Assembly (NCBI GenBank): GCA_900552265.1
Contig: URZE01000002.1
Span: 180,923 to 244,922, forward strand
Source: an uncultured Oscillospiraceae bacterium
Lineage (GTDB): Bacteria > Bacillota > Clostridia > Oscillospirales > Acutalibacteraceae
Reading direction: 5' to 3'
DNA: 64,000 bases
The notes below the pieces were generated by a model. It was not told the DNA's origin. It saw only the letters and a list, made by a program, of their open reading frames with translations, and ran no database searches. The translations under genes were made by a program, and so were the position numbers. Position 1 is the stretch's first letter. Each line of letters opens with the position of its first letter. Positions 43,891 to 53,990 of the stretch are shown here, one piece after another.

Positions 43891-46299
43891 GTGGAGAACA
43901 ATAAGTTTGATAGTAAAGGTAAAGTAACCTTATTAAATACAAAATCTCCGAATAATTTACTTACACTCAGAAATAACAAAAGTTTTTGTACAAAACTTTT
44001 TGAAAAAAACAAGATGACAACTGTATCTGAAGAATTGTCTGATTACAGTGAGTCACGTGAGTTGGTTTATGATGTTTCGAGAGTTAATAATTTTCAGACT
44101 CAAGCTTTCGAAACTATAATTGATCTGTTACTTCAACTTAGAGCTGCTGACAAGGACCAGAGTATACTTGTTCAAAACAATACTGTTCTTCGTGAACAGA
44201 TACTTAATCAACTCAAAAGTGAAATTTTGAGAGTTGGGCATAAACTTACAAATAATCAAATAAAAAATCTGGAAGTGATATCAAGCAATTCGTTTGACGA
44301 AAAAACACTTACCGAAATGCTTAGGTCGCTTTTAGACAGTTCAAAAAAAAAATCAGAAAGTAAAGAAAATCATCTAAATAAATTTAATGTAATTACAAAA
44401 TCACGCTGTACTACATTACATCAAGTAGGCCGTGACTATTTAACGGTTCTTAATAAAACTCGTTATTACGAAAATGTAGTTGATAAGGTTCTTAAAAATG
44501 TTTATCACGAACCTCTTATTTACAGAAAAGAAAAATTTAGTGAACCTGAACTTGAAAATAAAGAGGACAAAAAAGACGAAAAATTAACTATTCGCAAATC
44601 GTTAAAAGAAACTACTCAGAAAAAAACCAATATAGGCGATATCGAAATATTGGAAGAAGCTTCTAAATATTATGAAGAAAATATATTAAATAAAAGTGTT
44701 CTTCCCAAAATTATTAAACTTCAGTCAAAAATAGCGGAATTTAATATTTTGACAAAAGTAGGTTCTTTTGTTGAAAACATAATAAAAGAATCGGTTCCGA
44801 AAATAATAAGTTCTCAAACCGAACTCATTAATAGAATAGTGGATAAAAGCGAGGTTAAAGAACTTCGGGAAAATATAATAGAACATCAGCAACAATATAT
44901 CAATGATAAGACTTATTATGATAGAAACATAAACAGAGTATATAATGAAGTAAGAAAATTTTATAATTCCAAGAATATTTCAAAAAATATCATAGATGTT
45001 TTAAAAACGACTAAGATAAAAAGTTTGAACATTGAAGAAAATGTTCGAAAAAATGTTATAAAACTTGCGTCTAAAAAAGATATTCTTAATCGGTTTAAAA
45101 ATATTTATGAGCATAACACTCAAAAAGAAACTGTAAATCAAACAGTCAATAAAACGGAACTTATAAATAAATATAATACTCAAGAATTAAGTAGCGAAGA
45201 AATAGAAGCAGTAAAGGAAGTTACGAATTTCCGTCGTGCGGGGATAACCATTGATAAAAATTTTTCTGAGAGCATTCGTCAAAATAATATTTTGATGAAG
45301 AATTTGCATGTCCGAAAAAATAATATAAAACAGCTACATAAAAGCTTTAATAATGTAACAGATGTATTTAATGAAGAAAACAATCGGAAAAATTCTTCGA
45401 TTGATTTTGAGGTAATTAAAAGAAATCATATAACAAAGAATGATATAGAAGATTACTTCTACAAACACAAAAATATTTATCATGACGTTATAAAAAACAA
45501 TGTATTTTCACGCAGTTATAAAAAAATTTCTGAATATGCGGAAAAAGAAGTAAACAAAAATGTAATAGAACTTAGTGAAAAACAAATAAAGGAAAAAGTA
45601 AATACAGTTGTAAATAAAGAACAAAAAAATATTATAAATAAAAAAATAATAAAGCCGGGTATAATTACTTCAAGTATGATAACCTTACCCGAGCAAACGA
45701 TTAAAGGAAAAGATGTCTATTCGTATATACCTGTTTATCGTAGAGAAAAAGTTTTGGATAAAGATGAAATTAGTGACGTGGTTTCTAAAAATATTATCAA
45801 AATACTGTCACCCAAGACGGTTAAAAGTCAGGAAATCAGAGTAACGTCCGACAATATTTACAAAGAATATACTAAGCGATTTTTAAGCAAACAAACAGAA
45901 AATTTTTATAATACCAATCGTGAATATTTAATAAAATATCGTTCAAACGTTGACAGAAAATCTTATTTCAATCATTTTGACAATGATTATATGGTCTATA
46001 AAGAAAAAGAGAAATTTGTTGAAGTTGAGCAAGCAAAACAAGAAGAACAGGGTAGAAAAAATGAACGTCAGAAAATAAATGGATCTGAAAAAATTAAAGA
46101 AATTAAGCAAAAGGTACCGAAAATAGATACCAAATCGATAGAAAAAAATATAATGTCTAAAACGATGAGTAAAGAAGATATTGTAAATTTGATTCAAACT
46201 TACATGAAAGGCATAGACGTTGAATCTATATCAGACAGAGTTATAAATAAAGTTGAGAGGAAATTTACAATGGATAGACACAGACGAGGATTATTTTAA
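43891..46299 (+). CDS. Very long helical protein, possible tape measure or scaffold
   Basis: 802 residues from GTG 43891 after GGCGGTGAG. Rich in Lys, Asn, Ile and Glu; predicted helices throughout with short breaks; no signal peptide or hydrophobic core. The C-terminal 45 residues (EDIVNLIQTYMKGIDVESIS, then a basic end DRHRRGLF) look like a short conserved docking helix. No tape-measure gene is found elsewhere in the cluster. A protein this long and helical in the position before the hub could set tube length, but it lacks the hydrophobic stretches common in phage tape measures. Function unproven. Confidence 0.6.
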   Translation: MENNKFDSKGKVTLLNTKSPNNLLTLRNNKSFCTKLFEKNKMTTVSEELSDYSESRELVYDVSRVNNFQTQAFETIIDLLLQLRAADKDQSILVQNNTVLREQILNQLKSEILRVGHKLTNNQIKNLEVISSNSFDEKTLTEMLRSLLDSSKKKSESKENHLNKFNVITKSRCTTLHQVGRDYLTVLNKTRYYENVVDKVLKNVYHEPLIYRKEKFSEPELENKEDKKDEKLTIRKSLKETTQKKTNIGDIEILEEASKYYEENILNKSVLPKIIKLQSKIAEFNILTKVGSFVENIIKESVPKIISSQTELINRIVDKSEVKELRENIIEHQQQYINDKTYYDRNINRVYNEVRKFYNSKNISKNIIDVLKTTKIKSLNIEENVRKNVIKLASKKDILNRFKNIYEHNTQKETVNQTVNKTELINKYNTQELSSEEIEAVKEVTNFRRAGITIDKNFSESIRQNNILMKNLHVRKNNIKQLHKSFNNVTDVFNEENNRKNSSIDFEVIKRNHITKNDIEDYFYKHKNIYHDVIKNNVFSRSYKKISEYAEKEVNKNVIELSEKQIKEKVNTVVNKEQKNIINKKIIKPGIITSSMITLPEQTIKGKDVYSYIPVYRREKVLDKDEISDVVSKNIIKILSPKTVKSQEIRVTSDNIYKEYTKRFLSKQTENFYNTNREYLIKYRSNVDRKSYFNHFDNDYMVYKEKEKFVEVEQAKQEEQGRKNERQKINGSEKIKEIKQKVPKIDTKSIEKNIMSKTMSKEDIVNLIQTYMKGIDVESISDRVINKVERKFTMDRHRRGLF

Positions 46300-46335
46300 T
46301 CAATATAAAGTAGTATAAAGAAGGATTGAGTTTAG

Positions 46336-47487
46336 ATGGCGGACTGGAAAGAGATTTATCAAAAGTATGCCGGATGCATGAAACCTGTGGGAGATATAAA
46401 AATAAACAAATCTTCGTGGAATTCAAAAGAATTGTATATTACGAACGTATCGGTGAATACATCGATTACAGGTGAAGCCGGTACGTGCTGCGTACAAGTT
46501 GCCTTTTACGGAAATAATTTTAAAGGTGGAAAAATAAGTTTGAGTTCTGACTTTGAAGATATAAAAGTCGGAGCGGATATAGAGGTATTTCTGGGATATA
46601 TAGTAGGTAAAAGGTCAGAGCTTAAAAAGGTATTTGTAGGATTTATTTCATCGTATGATATGGAATTTTTCGATACACACATATTGGTTACTATACATGG
46701 CATGGATGCTAAAATGTGGTTGATGTCCAACCGTAAAACCGAGCAAATGAAAAACAGCCAAAATTATTCAAAAGCCGTTTCGGAAATTTATAAAAACAAT
46801 GCAAGTAAATTTTCTGGAAAAATGATAGACGTAAAAGGAGAGCCGGACTTCAAATCACCTATTTATCAAAGAAACGAAAGTGATTATGAATTTATTCTTC
46901 GAGCTGCTCATACGGTTGGTGCATTATTTTTCATACATCTCGGTAAACTTTATTTTATCAGTCCCACATGTTTGAAGTCTCCTATACTGACTTTTACAAT
47001 TCCTGCAATGGGAATTATAAGTATGTGTTGTTCCGTGAGTATTTGGGGAATGCCGAAATCGGTAGAGGTCATAGGGTGGAATCCAAAAGATTATAAAAAA
47101 CCTATAACATCTAATGTAGTTACTCCTGAGGCAATCGGAAGTGGTAGGAATGCTTCGAGTTTAACCAAAAATATTTCTTCTACAAATGTATTGAGAATAA
47201 TTGATAATTCGATAGAATCCGTAAACGAAGCGAAGTTTATTGCACAAGCTAAAGCTAATATGAGAAATCTGGAGTTGTCTGAAGTGAATATTCAAACTAT
47301 GGGAAATCCGGAGATAGGACTTGCTTGCGGAATAAAAATAGATAATATAGGTAACTCGTTTGATAATAATTACATTGTTGCAGCTATTGAGCATAATTTA
47401 GTCGCAGGGGACACTTATACTACAAAAATACGTGCAGTATCAAACATGATTAATCCCCAGAAAAAATCTGTAAATATAAAAATATAA
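46336..47487 (+). CDS. Baseplate hub protein (gpD / gp27-like half of VgrG)
   Basis: 383 residues. N-terminal beta-barrel (ELYITNVSVNTSITGEAGTC, GADIEVFLGY, KKVFVGFISSYDMEF), a central YQRNESDYEFILRAAHTVGA block typical of phage late-control D/VgrG hubs, and a C-terminal barrel (GLACGIKIDNIGNSFDNNYI). It forms the trimer connecting tube and spike. The spike domain is encoded by the next gene, so the VgrG-type protein is split, as in T4 gp27/gp5 and many injection systems. Confidence 0.85.
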   Translation: MADWKEIYQKYAGCMKPVGDIKINKSSWNSKELYITNVSVNTSITGEAGTCCVQVAFYGNNFKGGKISLSSDFEDIKVGADIEVFLGYIVGKRSELKKVFVGFISSYDMEFFDTHILVTIHGMDAKMWLMSNRKTEQMKNSQNYSKAVSEIYKNNASKFSGKMIDVKGEPDFKSPIYQRNESDYEFILRAAHTVGALFFIHLGKLYFISPTCLKSPILTFTIPAMGIISMCCSVSIWGMPKSVEVIGWNPKDYKKPITSNVVTPEAIGSGRNASSLTKNISSTNVLRIIDNSIESVNEAKFIAQAKANMRNLELSEVNIQTMGNPEIGLACGIKIDNIGNSFDNNYIVAAIEHNLVAGDTYTTKIRAVSNMINPQKKSVNIKI

Positions 47488-47523
47488 AAAGTTTACTGTT
47501 GATTATATGGAAGTGAAAAATAT

Positions 47524-48285
47524 ATGTATGATAACGATAACCGGCTTACTAACTTTTGCGGAGTCAGTGGTCTTAAAAGAGGAATTGTAACTGATATAAA
47601 TGACCCCGAAAAATTAAATAGAGTAAAAGTTTTATTACCGGACGAAGGTATAGAAGTCGGATATGCATGGGTTTTGTCGTCATTTGCCGGTGAAAAACAA
47701 GGAGTGGTTTTCGTACCTCAGAAAGACGAGGAAGTATTGGTAGGTTTTTTTGATGGTCAGATAAATAATCCCGTTATATTAGGAGGACTTTATAATTCCA
47801 AAAATAAACCTCCAATGCAGATAGATTCTAAAAATGAAGTAATGATGATAAAGCTCATTACGGGTTTGAAGATAGAAATAAACACGAATAAAAACAATGC
47901 AAATATACTTATTACAACGCAAAAAGGACATGTTATTGACCTTGAAGATGGTGATAAACAGGAACTATCGATAAAAGAGAAAAGTGGTAAAACTGCATTC
48001 AATATAGACTTTAAAAGTGGAAGTATTGAGTTGAAAGCCGATAAAAGTATTTCGTTTAATGCAGGAAACAATGGAGCGAAGTTTGAGATAGACGGTAAAA
48101 AGGGATTTACTTTTTCCAGTCAATCAGGAAACTTTAACACAAAAGTAAAAAATAATTCATTGAAAGCTTCTGCAAACAATACACTCAAAGCAAATGGAAA
48201 TAATACACTCGACTCCAATACGAACGCTACAGTTAAAGCGGGTGCAGTTGCATCGATGAAAGGGTCGATGCTTAAACTAAATTAA
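47524..48285 (+). CDS. Spike protein (gpV/VgrG OB-fold with beta-helix tail)
   Basis: 253 residues. The OB-fold occupies residues 12-95 (GIVTDINDPEKLNRVKVLLP, GYAWVLSSFAGEKQGVVFVP, DEEVLVGFFDGQINNPVILG, LYNSKNKPP), the classic baseplate-V/VgrG pattern. A repetitive tail follows with many Asn, Lys and Thr (FTFSSQSGNF; NTLKANGNNTLDSNTNATVK), probably a triple-stranded beta-helix needle. No PAAR tip gene follows. The spike pierces the target envelope. Confidence 0.9.
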   Translation: MYDNDNRLTNFCGVSGLKRGIVTDINDPEKLNRVKVLLPDEGIEVGYAWVLSSFAGEKQGVVFVPQKDEEVLVGFFDGQINNPVILGGLYNSKNKPPMQIDSKNEVMMIKLITGLKIEINTNKNNANILITTQKGHVIDLEDGDKQELSIKEKSGKTAFNIDFKSGSIELKADKSISFNAGNNGAKFEIDGKKGFTFSSQSGNFNTKVKNNSLKASANNTLKANGNNTLDSNTNATVKAGAVASMKGSMLKLN

Positions 48286-48303
48286 TTTTGGGAGGTTGTT
48301 GAG

Positions 48304-48690
48304 ATGCCGGTTATAAAAGGATGGAAATTTCCGATACAGGTTGATGAAGTTACGGGAAAAATAAAAACCGTCGAAGATAACGAAAATATAAAGCAGTCGG
48401 TAAGAGTTATTTTGGAGACACAAAAATATGAACGTAAAATTTTTCCTAATTTTGGAACAGATTTAAGGTCATATATGTTTGAAGTGGTAAATCCTAACTT
48501 CATATCAGGATTGAGAAAATCGATAGAAACCTCTCTTAAGATGTGGGAATCGCATATAGAGGATCTCAATGTAGCGGTAAATGCATCCTCGGGACCTATT
48601 TCTAAAGTTGAAGTAGCCATAGATTATATAACAGACATTGAACCGACTCAAGAAAGAGTAAAAAAGAGAATAGATTCCAATGATATTTAA
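48304..48690 (+). CDS. Baseplate wedge protein (T4 gp25/W-like)
   Basis: 128 residues. FPIQVDEVTGKIKTVEDNEN, then VRVILETQKYERKIFPNFGT and DLRSYMFEVVNP are the gp25/Afp9 family blocks, including the lysozyme-like EPR-type core. It starts sheath assembly at the baseplate. GGGAGGTTGTTGAG before the ATG is a strong site. Confidence 0.92.
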   Translation: MPVIKGWKFPIQVDEVTGKIKTVEDNENIKQSVRVILETQKYERKIFPNFGTDLRSYMFEVVNPNFISGLRKSIETSLKMWESHIEDLNVAVNASSGPISKVEVAIDYITDIEPTQERVKKRIDSNDI

Positions 48691-48729
48691 AAAATAAAGT
48701 TTCGGAGATTTCGGTAGAAAGGGAGTGAA

Positions 48730-48795
48730 TTGAGCCGAGTGTTTTTCAGATTTAAATTGTTTATATTTGATAAACAGGCTCGTGGATATGAGTAA
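48730..48795 (+). CDS. Possible 21-residue coupling peptide before the baseplate-J gene
   Basis: AAAGGGAG (48718-48725) is followed by TTG 48730 and an open frame, LSRVFFRFKLFIFDKQARGY and E, ending in a TAA. That stop overlaps the ATG of the next gene (ATGAGTAA). The large gene itself lacks a good ribosome site. The peptide could deliver ribosomes to it by coupling. Too short to judge by sequence. Confidence 0.3.
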   Translation: MSRVFFRFKLFIFDKQARGYE

Positions 48796-51700
48796 TATAC
48801 CAAAACTCGATAACAGAGATTTTAAAGATTTGATGAATGAAGTAAAACATTTGTCTAAGAATTATACACCCGAATGGAATTTTGATGAAAACAGTTCAGA
48901 CTTAGGTGTGGTTTTTTCTAAAGTATTTTGTCATATGATGGAAAACACCATAAGTCTTTATAATAAAACTTCCTATAACCACTATTTGACTTTTTTAAAT
49001 ATGTTAGGTACGAAGTTGAGACCCGCAGCTCCGGCCGGGGGAATGATAGTAGCGAAAGTTACACCGGGAACTGAAGGTGCATATATAGATAGAGGCACTG
49101 CTCTTTTTGCCGAAGCAGATACTGAAGACGGAACAGTTGTTTATGAAACTGTAGATTCATTGACAGCCATAGATACAACTATAAAAGCGATCAATTTTAC
49201 AGAACCGAAGTCAGATTTTATAGGATGCGTTTATGATGAATCCAAAAACGTTGATGCTAAGTGTGTAGGACCGTTTAGGATATTTGATAATTTGTATTAT
49301 GAAAATTTGCAATGTCATGAGATTTATTTCTATGATGATGTTGTGTTTGACATGTCTAATATCGATTTAACGTTCTCTTTTTACAATAACCTTTCAGCAA
49401 AAAATCAAAAATTGCTTCCCGATATATTTTCAGATACCGAAAATGTTACTTGGGAATATTATGACGGAAAAAAATGGGTTGCTGTTGAGTCTTGTGAAAA
49501 AACAGAAAATGGTGTAAGAATTAAATTTAATGGTACAACGGTTCCAACTGATGTTATGGGAAAATTTTCAAGATTTATAAAATGCAGATTCAATCGTATT
49601 CCGGAAAGTGGTATTTCGATTACGGGAGCGGATTATAAATCTTTGTCGTCACCTTTGCGTCCCGAGGCATTTTTTTCTGATGATACGCAACTTGCGGAAA
49701 ATGATTTTTTCCCTTTTGGTGAACAGTATACGATGTATAATACTTTTTCGATAATGTGTAATGAAGCGTTTACGAAAAAAGGAGCTATGATAGAACTTGA
49801 AGCTGATATCCAATTTATAAAAGTAAAAATAGATTTTAAAGCTCCTGGAACAAAATATAAATTTATAATGAGCGATATGGATTTTGCTGACCTTGAACCT
49901 GATGACATACAAATAGAAGAAGTCCTGTGGGAATACTGGAACGGTTCAGGCTGGGCTAAATTAAAAACAGAATCACCCAAAAATGATTTTTTTAAAGTTG
50001 ATGAAAAAGAAGAAAGTAAACGAAAAATACGCTTTAAATGTCCTAAGGATATAGATAGTATTTCGGTGGGTTCTCAGGAAGGATATTTTGTGAGAGCAAG
50101 AATTTCGAAAATGCGTGACCAGTTTGATTTTTACGCAAATTATGTTACTCCGTACGTAAATAATGTGGAAGTAAACTATAAGTATGAAGGAGAAGGTCAC
50201 AAAGTAAACGAATTGTTGGTTCGCTCTGATTTAAGAGAATATACAGCTTTAATACCTGATTCGGGAATTATTAATGTTATGCAAAAATATATTTGTGATT
50301 TTCCGGCCATGTATATTAATTTAAGTAAACCTCTAATTCAAGGGATGATAAGGATATTTATAGATATAGAAGACGGAGTTCATAGGTTCAATCCGTCGCT
50401 CAAATGGGAATACTTGGCGGATGATAATAAAGGCGGAAGTAAGTGGAAACATATCGATGTAATGGACGGTACGGGAGATTTTTCTCATAGCGAGAGTGTA
50501 ACCTTAATAGGAAAAAACGATTTCAAAAAAGCTACGATATTTGGAAAAACCGGATATTTCATAAGGATAGTAAATCCTGATAAAAAGTATTCAAATAGTG
50601 ATAAAATTGCGGGACGTCCAATAATCAACGATATTAAAATGAATGCAGTAAAAGTAGTGCAGCGTGACACACGTGAACCGCAATATTTCTATATTGATCA
50701 GGATGAGGAAGACAAGCTTTGCCAACTTTCTTATCAAAATGTTTCTGATGTAAGCGTGTGGGTTGATGAGTTTGGAAAAATTTCTACTAAAGAACAAGAA
50801 AAATTCCTTAAAATGTCACGGGATTTTGTGGAACCGGAATATAACGAGACGGGAGAATTAGAAAACCTCTGGGTAAAATGGAGTTCCGTTCCAAACCTCA
50901 TTACATGTGGAATAAATGACAGAGTATATGAAGTTGATTATCCTAAGGGAGAAATACTTTTCGGAAACGGAAAAAACGGAAAAATTCCACCAAATCAATA
51001 TAACGAAAGCATAAGAATTAATTATTCGATCTGTAATGGAAGTAAGGGAAACATAGATTCTCACATGGTTCAAGATTTTGTCGATTCGATACCGAACATT
51101 GATTCGGTGGATAACCCGAGTCCCATAATGGGAGGGGTCGACATGGAAACAGTAGATAACGCTGCACGACGTATGTTTGGTCAAATTTCCGGAGGAAATA
51201 GGTTAGTATCACTGGATGATTTTGAAGAATCCATTTGTTTTAACGACAGAAACATATATAAGGTGAAATGTCTTTCTCATGTGGACGAAGATAGTCACGA
51301 TGCTATCGGAATTACTTCAATAGCGGTTTTACCTCGCGAATATATGCAAGGATATGAAAAATTCCAGGGAATAAAAAACAGAATATGGAAGTTTATAGAT
51401 AATAAAGCTCCTGCAACACTTTCCCAATCGTCCCGTTTGAGAATTTTTGAAGTGGGATATGTTGAAACTTGTGTGAACGTTGACGTAGTTATAAATGATT
51501 TTAATTCATACCAAGGAGTATATAAAGGAATAGAATCAAAACTTGAAAAATTTTTAAATCCCATAAGTGGAAATTTTTCAGGAAAAGGGTGGAATATAGG
51601 TGAATTTCCACGTAAAGAATTCATATACAACTATATAAAAATGGTTCCCCATATCAGATGGATAAAAGGGATAAATATATTCACAAAATTTGTAACTCCG

Positions 51701-51796
51701 GAAGGAAAAAAAGAGATTGATTTTGAAGAAATTAAAAAATTACATTTTGTTGTTCCGGTATATGGAACTCCGGAAATAAATATTTCAGTTAACTAA
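48788..51796 (+). CDS. Baseplate J-like protein (Afp11-like)
   Basis: 1002 residues from ATG 48788. The N-terminus (DFKDLMNEVKHLSKNYTPEW, ENTISLYNKTSYNHYLTFLN) and C-terminal baseplate-J domain (VDMETVDNAARRMFGQISGG, RLVSLDDFEESI, VDVVINDFNSYQGVYKGIES) match Afp11/T4 gp6-type wedge proteins. Several internal beta domains with repeated VTWEYYDGKKW / VLWEYWNGSGW motifs lie at about 230-400 and resemble carbohydrate- or Ig-like modules. Two or more initiation codons lie upstream, but only 48788 matches the usual length. Confidence 0.9.
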   Translation: MSNIPKLDNRDFKDLMNEVKHLSKNYTPEWNFDENSSDLGVVFSKVFCHMMENTISLYNKTSYNHYLTFLNMLGTKLRPAAPAGGMIVAKVTPGTEGAYIDRGTALFAEADTEDGTVVYETVDSLTAIDTTIKAINFTEPKSDFIGCVYDESKNVDAKCVGPFRIFDNLYYENLQCHEIYFYDDVVFDMSNIDLTFSFYNNLSAKNQKLLPDIFSDTENVTWEYYDGKKWVAVESCEKTENGVRIKFNGTTVPTDVMGKFSRFIKCRFNRIPESGISITGADYKSLSSPLRPEAFFSDDTQLAENDFFPFGEQYTMYNTFSIMCNEAFTKKGAMIELEADIQFIKVKIDFKAPGTKYKFIMSDMDFADLEPDDIQIEEVLWEYWNGSGWAKLKTESPKNDFFKVDEKEESKRKIRFKCPKDIDSISVGSQEGYFVRARISKMRDQFDFYANYVTPYVNNVEVNYKYEGEGHKVNELLVRSDLREYTALIPDSGIINVMQKYICDFPAMYINLSKPLIQGMIRIFIDIEDGVHRFNPSLKWEYLADDNKGGSKWKHIDVMDGTGDFSHSESVTLIGKNDFKKATIFGKTGYFIRIVNPDKKYSNSDKIAGRPIINDIKMNAVKVVQRDTREPQYFYIDQDEEDKLCQLSYQNVSDVSVWVDEFGKISTKEQEKFLKMSRDFVEPEYNETGELENLWVKWSSVPNLITCGINDRVYEVDYPKGEILFGNGKNGKIPPNQYNESIRINYSICNGSKGNIDSHMVQDFVDSIPNIDSVDNPSPIMGGVDMETVDNAARRMFGQISGGNRLVSLDDFEESICFNDRNIYKVKCLSHVDEDSHDAIGITSIAVLPREYMQGYEKFQGIKNRIWKFIDNKAPATLSQSSRLRIFEVGYVETCVNVDVVINDFNSYQGVYKGIESKLEKFLNPISGNFSGKGWNIGEFPRKEFIYNYIKMVPHIRWIKGINIFTKFVTPEGKKEIDFEEIKKLHFVVPVYGTPEINISVN

Positions 51797-51812
51797 GAGG
51801 CAGGTGATTGGT

Positions 51813-53975
51813 ATGATAGAACTTCAAAATTTAAATAATCGTTCGTTGGAAGATATACTTGATGAAGCCAAAAAACAGATAATGTATTTGAGTACACAGT
51901 GGACGGATTATCAAGAAGCAGATCCGGGAATAACTTTGGTTGAATTGTTTTCTTGGCTTAAATATGTTCAACATGAATATTTGAACAGAATGACTGATGG
52001 AGTAAAAAGAAAGTTTTTAGATTTGTTGGACGTTGTGATGTATAAAAATCGAGGTTCTGAGACACTGGTAGAAGTTTCGGGTATAGACGACAATGTAACA
52101 ATTCCTATTCGTACTCAGTGGAAATCAGGAAGTATGGTGTTTGAAAATTTAAACCATCAAACTTTAATAAATTCAAAAATACTTAATGTAGTGTTTGAAA
52201 ATCCTGAATTCCCGTCAGAAGAAGAATATTACAAATTTGACGGAAGCAGAGCATTTTATCTTTTTGGAAGAGATATTGACAGAAAAAACGATAAAGATGC
52301 AATCAGAAGATTTACGGTTAATTTTGATGGATCCATTCCGAGTAATTGCATAATAAATTTATATTTTTCCGTATATACAAGTCATGATTTGAAGCGCAAT
52401 CCCATTAAATCTTCTGAAAAATTTGAAAAAATGGCAGACGTGCGCTGGGAGTACTATGGGGAAGAATCAGAAAAGACCGGTTGGCATGAAATTGAATTAA
52501 TAAATGACAGTACTTTCAATTTCTTGTTTTCAGGTATAATCAAAATGAGAATTAAAGGAAAAATGTTACCTATAAATGAAGAGTACAAAATCAGAGCTAC
52601 TCTTGTATATGATGAATATGATTATCCTCCGAGAATTGACGGAATAATTCCGAATGTGTTTAGAGTTTGTCAAAATAATACAATGTGTGAAAACGCAATA
52701 ATAAAAAAATCTGATATTAAGGTTGACCATACTTTTAATCTTTTTACTCATACTGCTATCTATGGAAGAAGTTATGTGTACTACAAAAAACATGGCGGAT
52801 GGGTCAGAACAGATTTACCGACATTTAAATCTGATATGAAAAACGGTGTTTTAACTGTGGATGTGAGTGAAGTTTGGAACAAAATAAAAGGTTTTGGTTA
52901 TAACGATGAAGTTTTTATGGTTGTTTCATGCAGTCAAGATATAAAAGATAAACTTTGTCTTGGAAGCGGTACGGGGATGTCAGGTCAAAGTGTCAAGGTA
53001 AATGCGAAAAATGTACTTGACAGTGACTTTGAGATAATGATAAGCGAAAAAATTGAAGGAGAAGAAGTATTTTATAAATGGAAAAGTGTAAATGATTTTT
53101 TCTCGTCGGGAAAATACGATAAACACTTCGTTTTAGATAAAGACAATGGTTTCATTGCTTTTGGTGATCACGAACATGGGATGGCTCCGAGGATAGGCGA
53201 TAAGAATATAATGCTATGTTCTCTTAGATATACAATGGGTGAAAGTTCCAATACGAAAGAGGGAATGATTTCATCTGTTTTTTCGAAAAACAGGGCTTTG
53301 AAAAATGCAAGAGTAAAACAAATTATTCCAGCTACGGGCGGTAGAGATGCGGAAACTTTAGAGCATGCACAATCCAGAGCAGCAGAACTGTTCAGTCGAC
53401 CGGGTAGAGCGGTCACGAAGAAAGACTATGAAGATATAGTAAGAAAAACTCCAGGACTTATGTTTACAAATGTTAAAGTTTTACCGGATTACATGCCGGG
53501 AGAAGATGTCCAAAAGCAGAACTGCGTAACAATTGCAGTTAGATGGAATCGTAAAGTAGGATTGACTTTGCCGCAGAGTTTTGAAAAAAATATAATGAAT
53601 CAGATAAATAAGTATAGACTTCTAAATACAAAAATAAAAATTGTGAGTCCGGAATATATAGGCTTGATTATAAGTGGTGAAATAGTTGTAGATTCTTCGT
53701 ATAGAGAAAGCGATATGCTCATTGAAAAGGAGATAAAGGCATTCATTAAAGACACGAATAAAGATTTGGGTCAAACGTTGCATTTCGGAGATGTTTTCGG
53801 AATGATTGATCGTTTAAAATATGTTTCTTATCTCGATAAATTGAGGATAACTCCGATAGGAATAAATGCAGAAAAGAATGCTTCAGAAGATATAATAATT
53901 CCTCCAAACGGAGTATATTACGTAGAGAAAATAGATTTTAATTATATAAAAAGTTCAGAAATTTACAGAAGTTAA
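51813..53975 (+). CDS. Second baseplate assembly protein (Afp12-like)
   Basis: 720 residues from ATG 51813 after GAGGCAGGTG. The opening LEDILDEAKKQIMYLSTQWT, then DPGITLVELFSWLKYVQHEY, is the signature of putative baseplate assembly proteins of injection systems. The C-terminal part has GGRDAETLEHAQSRAAELFS and GRAVTKKDYEDIVRKTPGL, the baseplate-J-like domain. A WEYYGEESEKTGWHEIEL stretch echoes the motif in the preceding protein, so the two wedge proteins share an accessory domain. It pairs with the previous protein in the wedge. Confidence 0.88.
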   Translation: MIELQNLNNRSLEDILDEAKKQIMYLSTQWTDYQEADPGITLVELFSWLKYVQHEYLNRMTDGVKRKFLDLLDVVMYKNRGSETLVEVSGIDDNVTIPIRTQWKSGSMVFENLNHQTLINSKILNVVFENPEFPSEEEYYKFDGSRAFYLFGRDIDRKNDKDAIRRFTVNFDGSIPSNCIINLYFSVYTSHDLKRNPIKSSEKFEKMADVRWEYYGEESEKTGWHEIELINDSTFNFLFSGIIKMRIKGKMLPINEEYKIRATLVYDEYDYPPRIDGIIPNVFRVCQNNTMCENAIIKKSDIKVDHTFNLFTHTAIYGRSYVYYKKHGGWVRTDLPTFKSDMKNGVLTVDVSEVWNKIKGFGYNDEVFMVVSCSQDIKDKLCLGSGTGMSGQSVKVNAKNVLDSDFEIMISEKIEGEEVFYKWKSVNDFFSSGKYDKHFVLDKDNGFIAFGDHEHGMAPRIGDKNIMLCSLRYTMGESSNTKEGMISSVFSKNRALKNARVKQIIPATGGRDAETLEHAQSRAAELFSRPGRAVTKKDYEDIVRKTPGLMFTNVKVLPDYMPGEDVQKQNCVTIAVRWNRKVGLTLPQSFEKNIMNQINKYRLLNTKIKIVSPEYIGLIISGEIVVDSSYRESDMLIEKEIKAFIKDTNKDLGQTLHFGDVFGMIDRLKYVSYLDKLRITPIGINAEKNASEDIIIPPNGVYYVEKIDFNYIKSSEIYRS

Positions 53976-53990
53976 AGGAGGGAATTTTAA

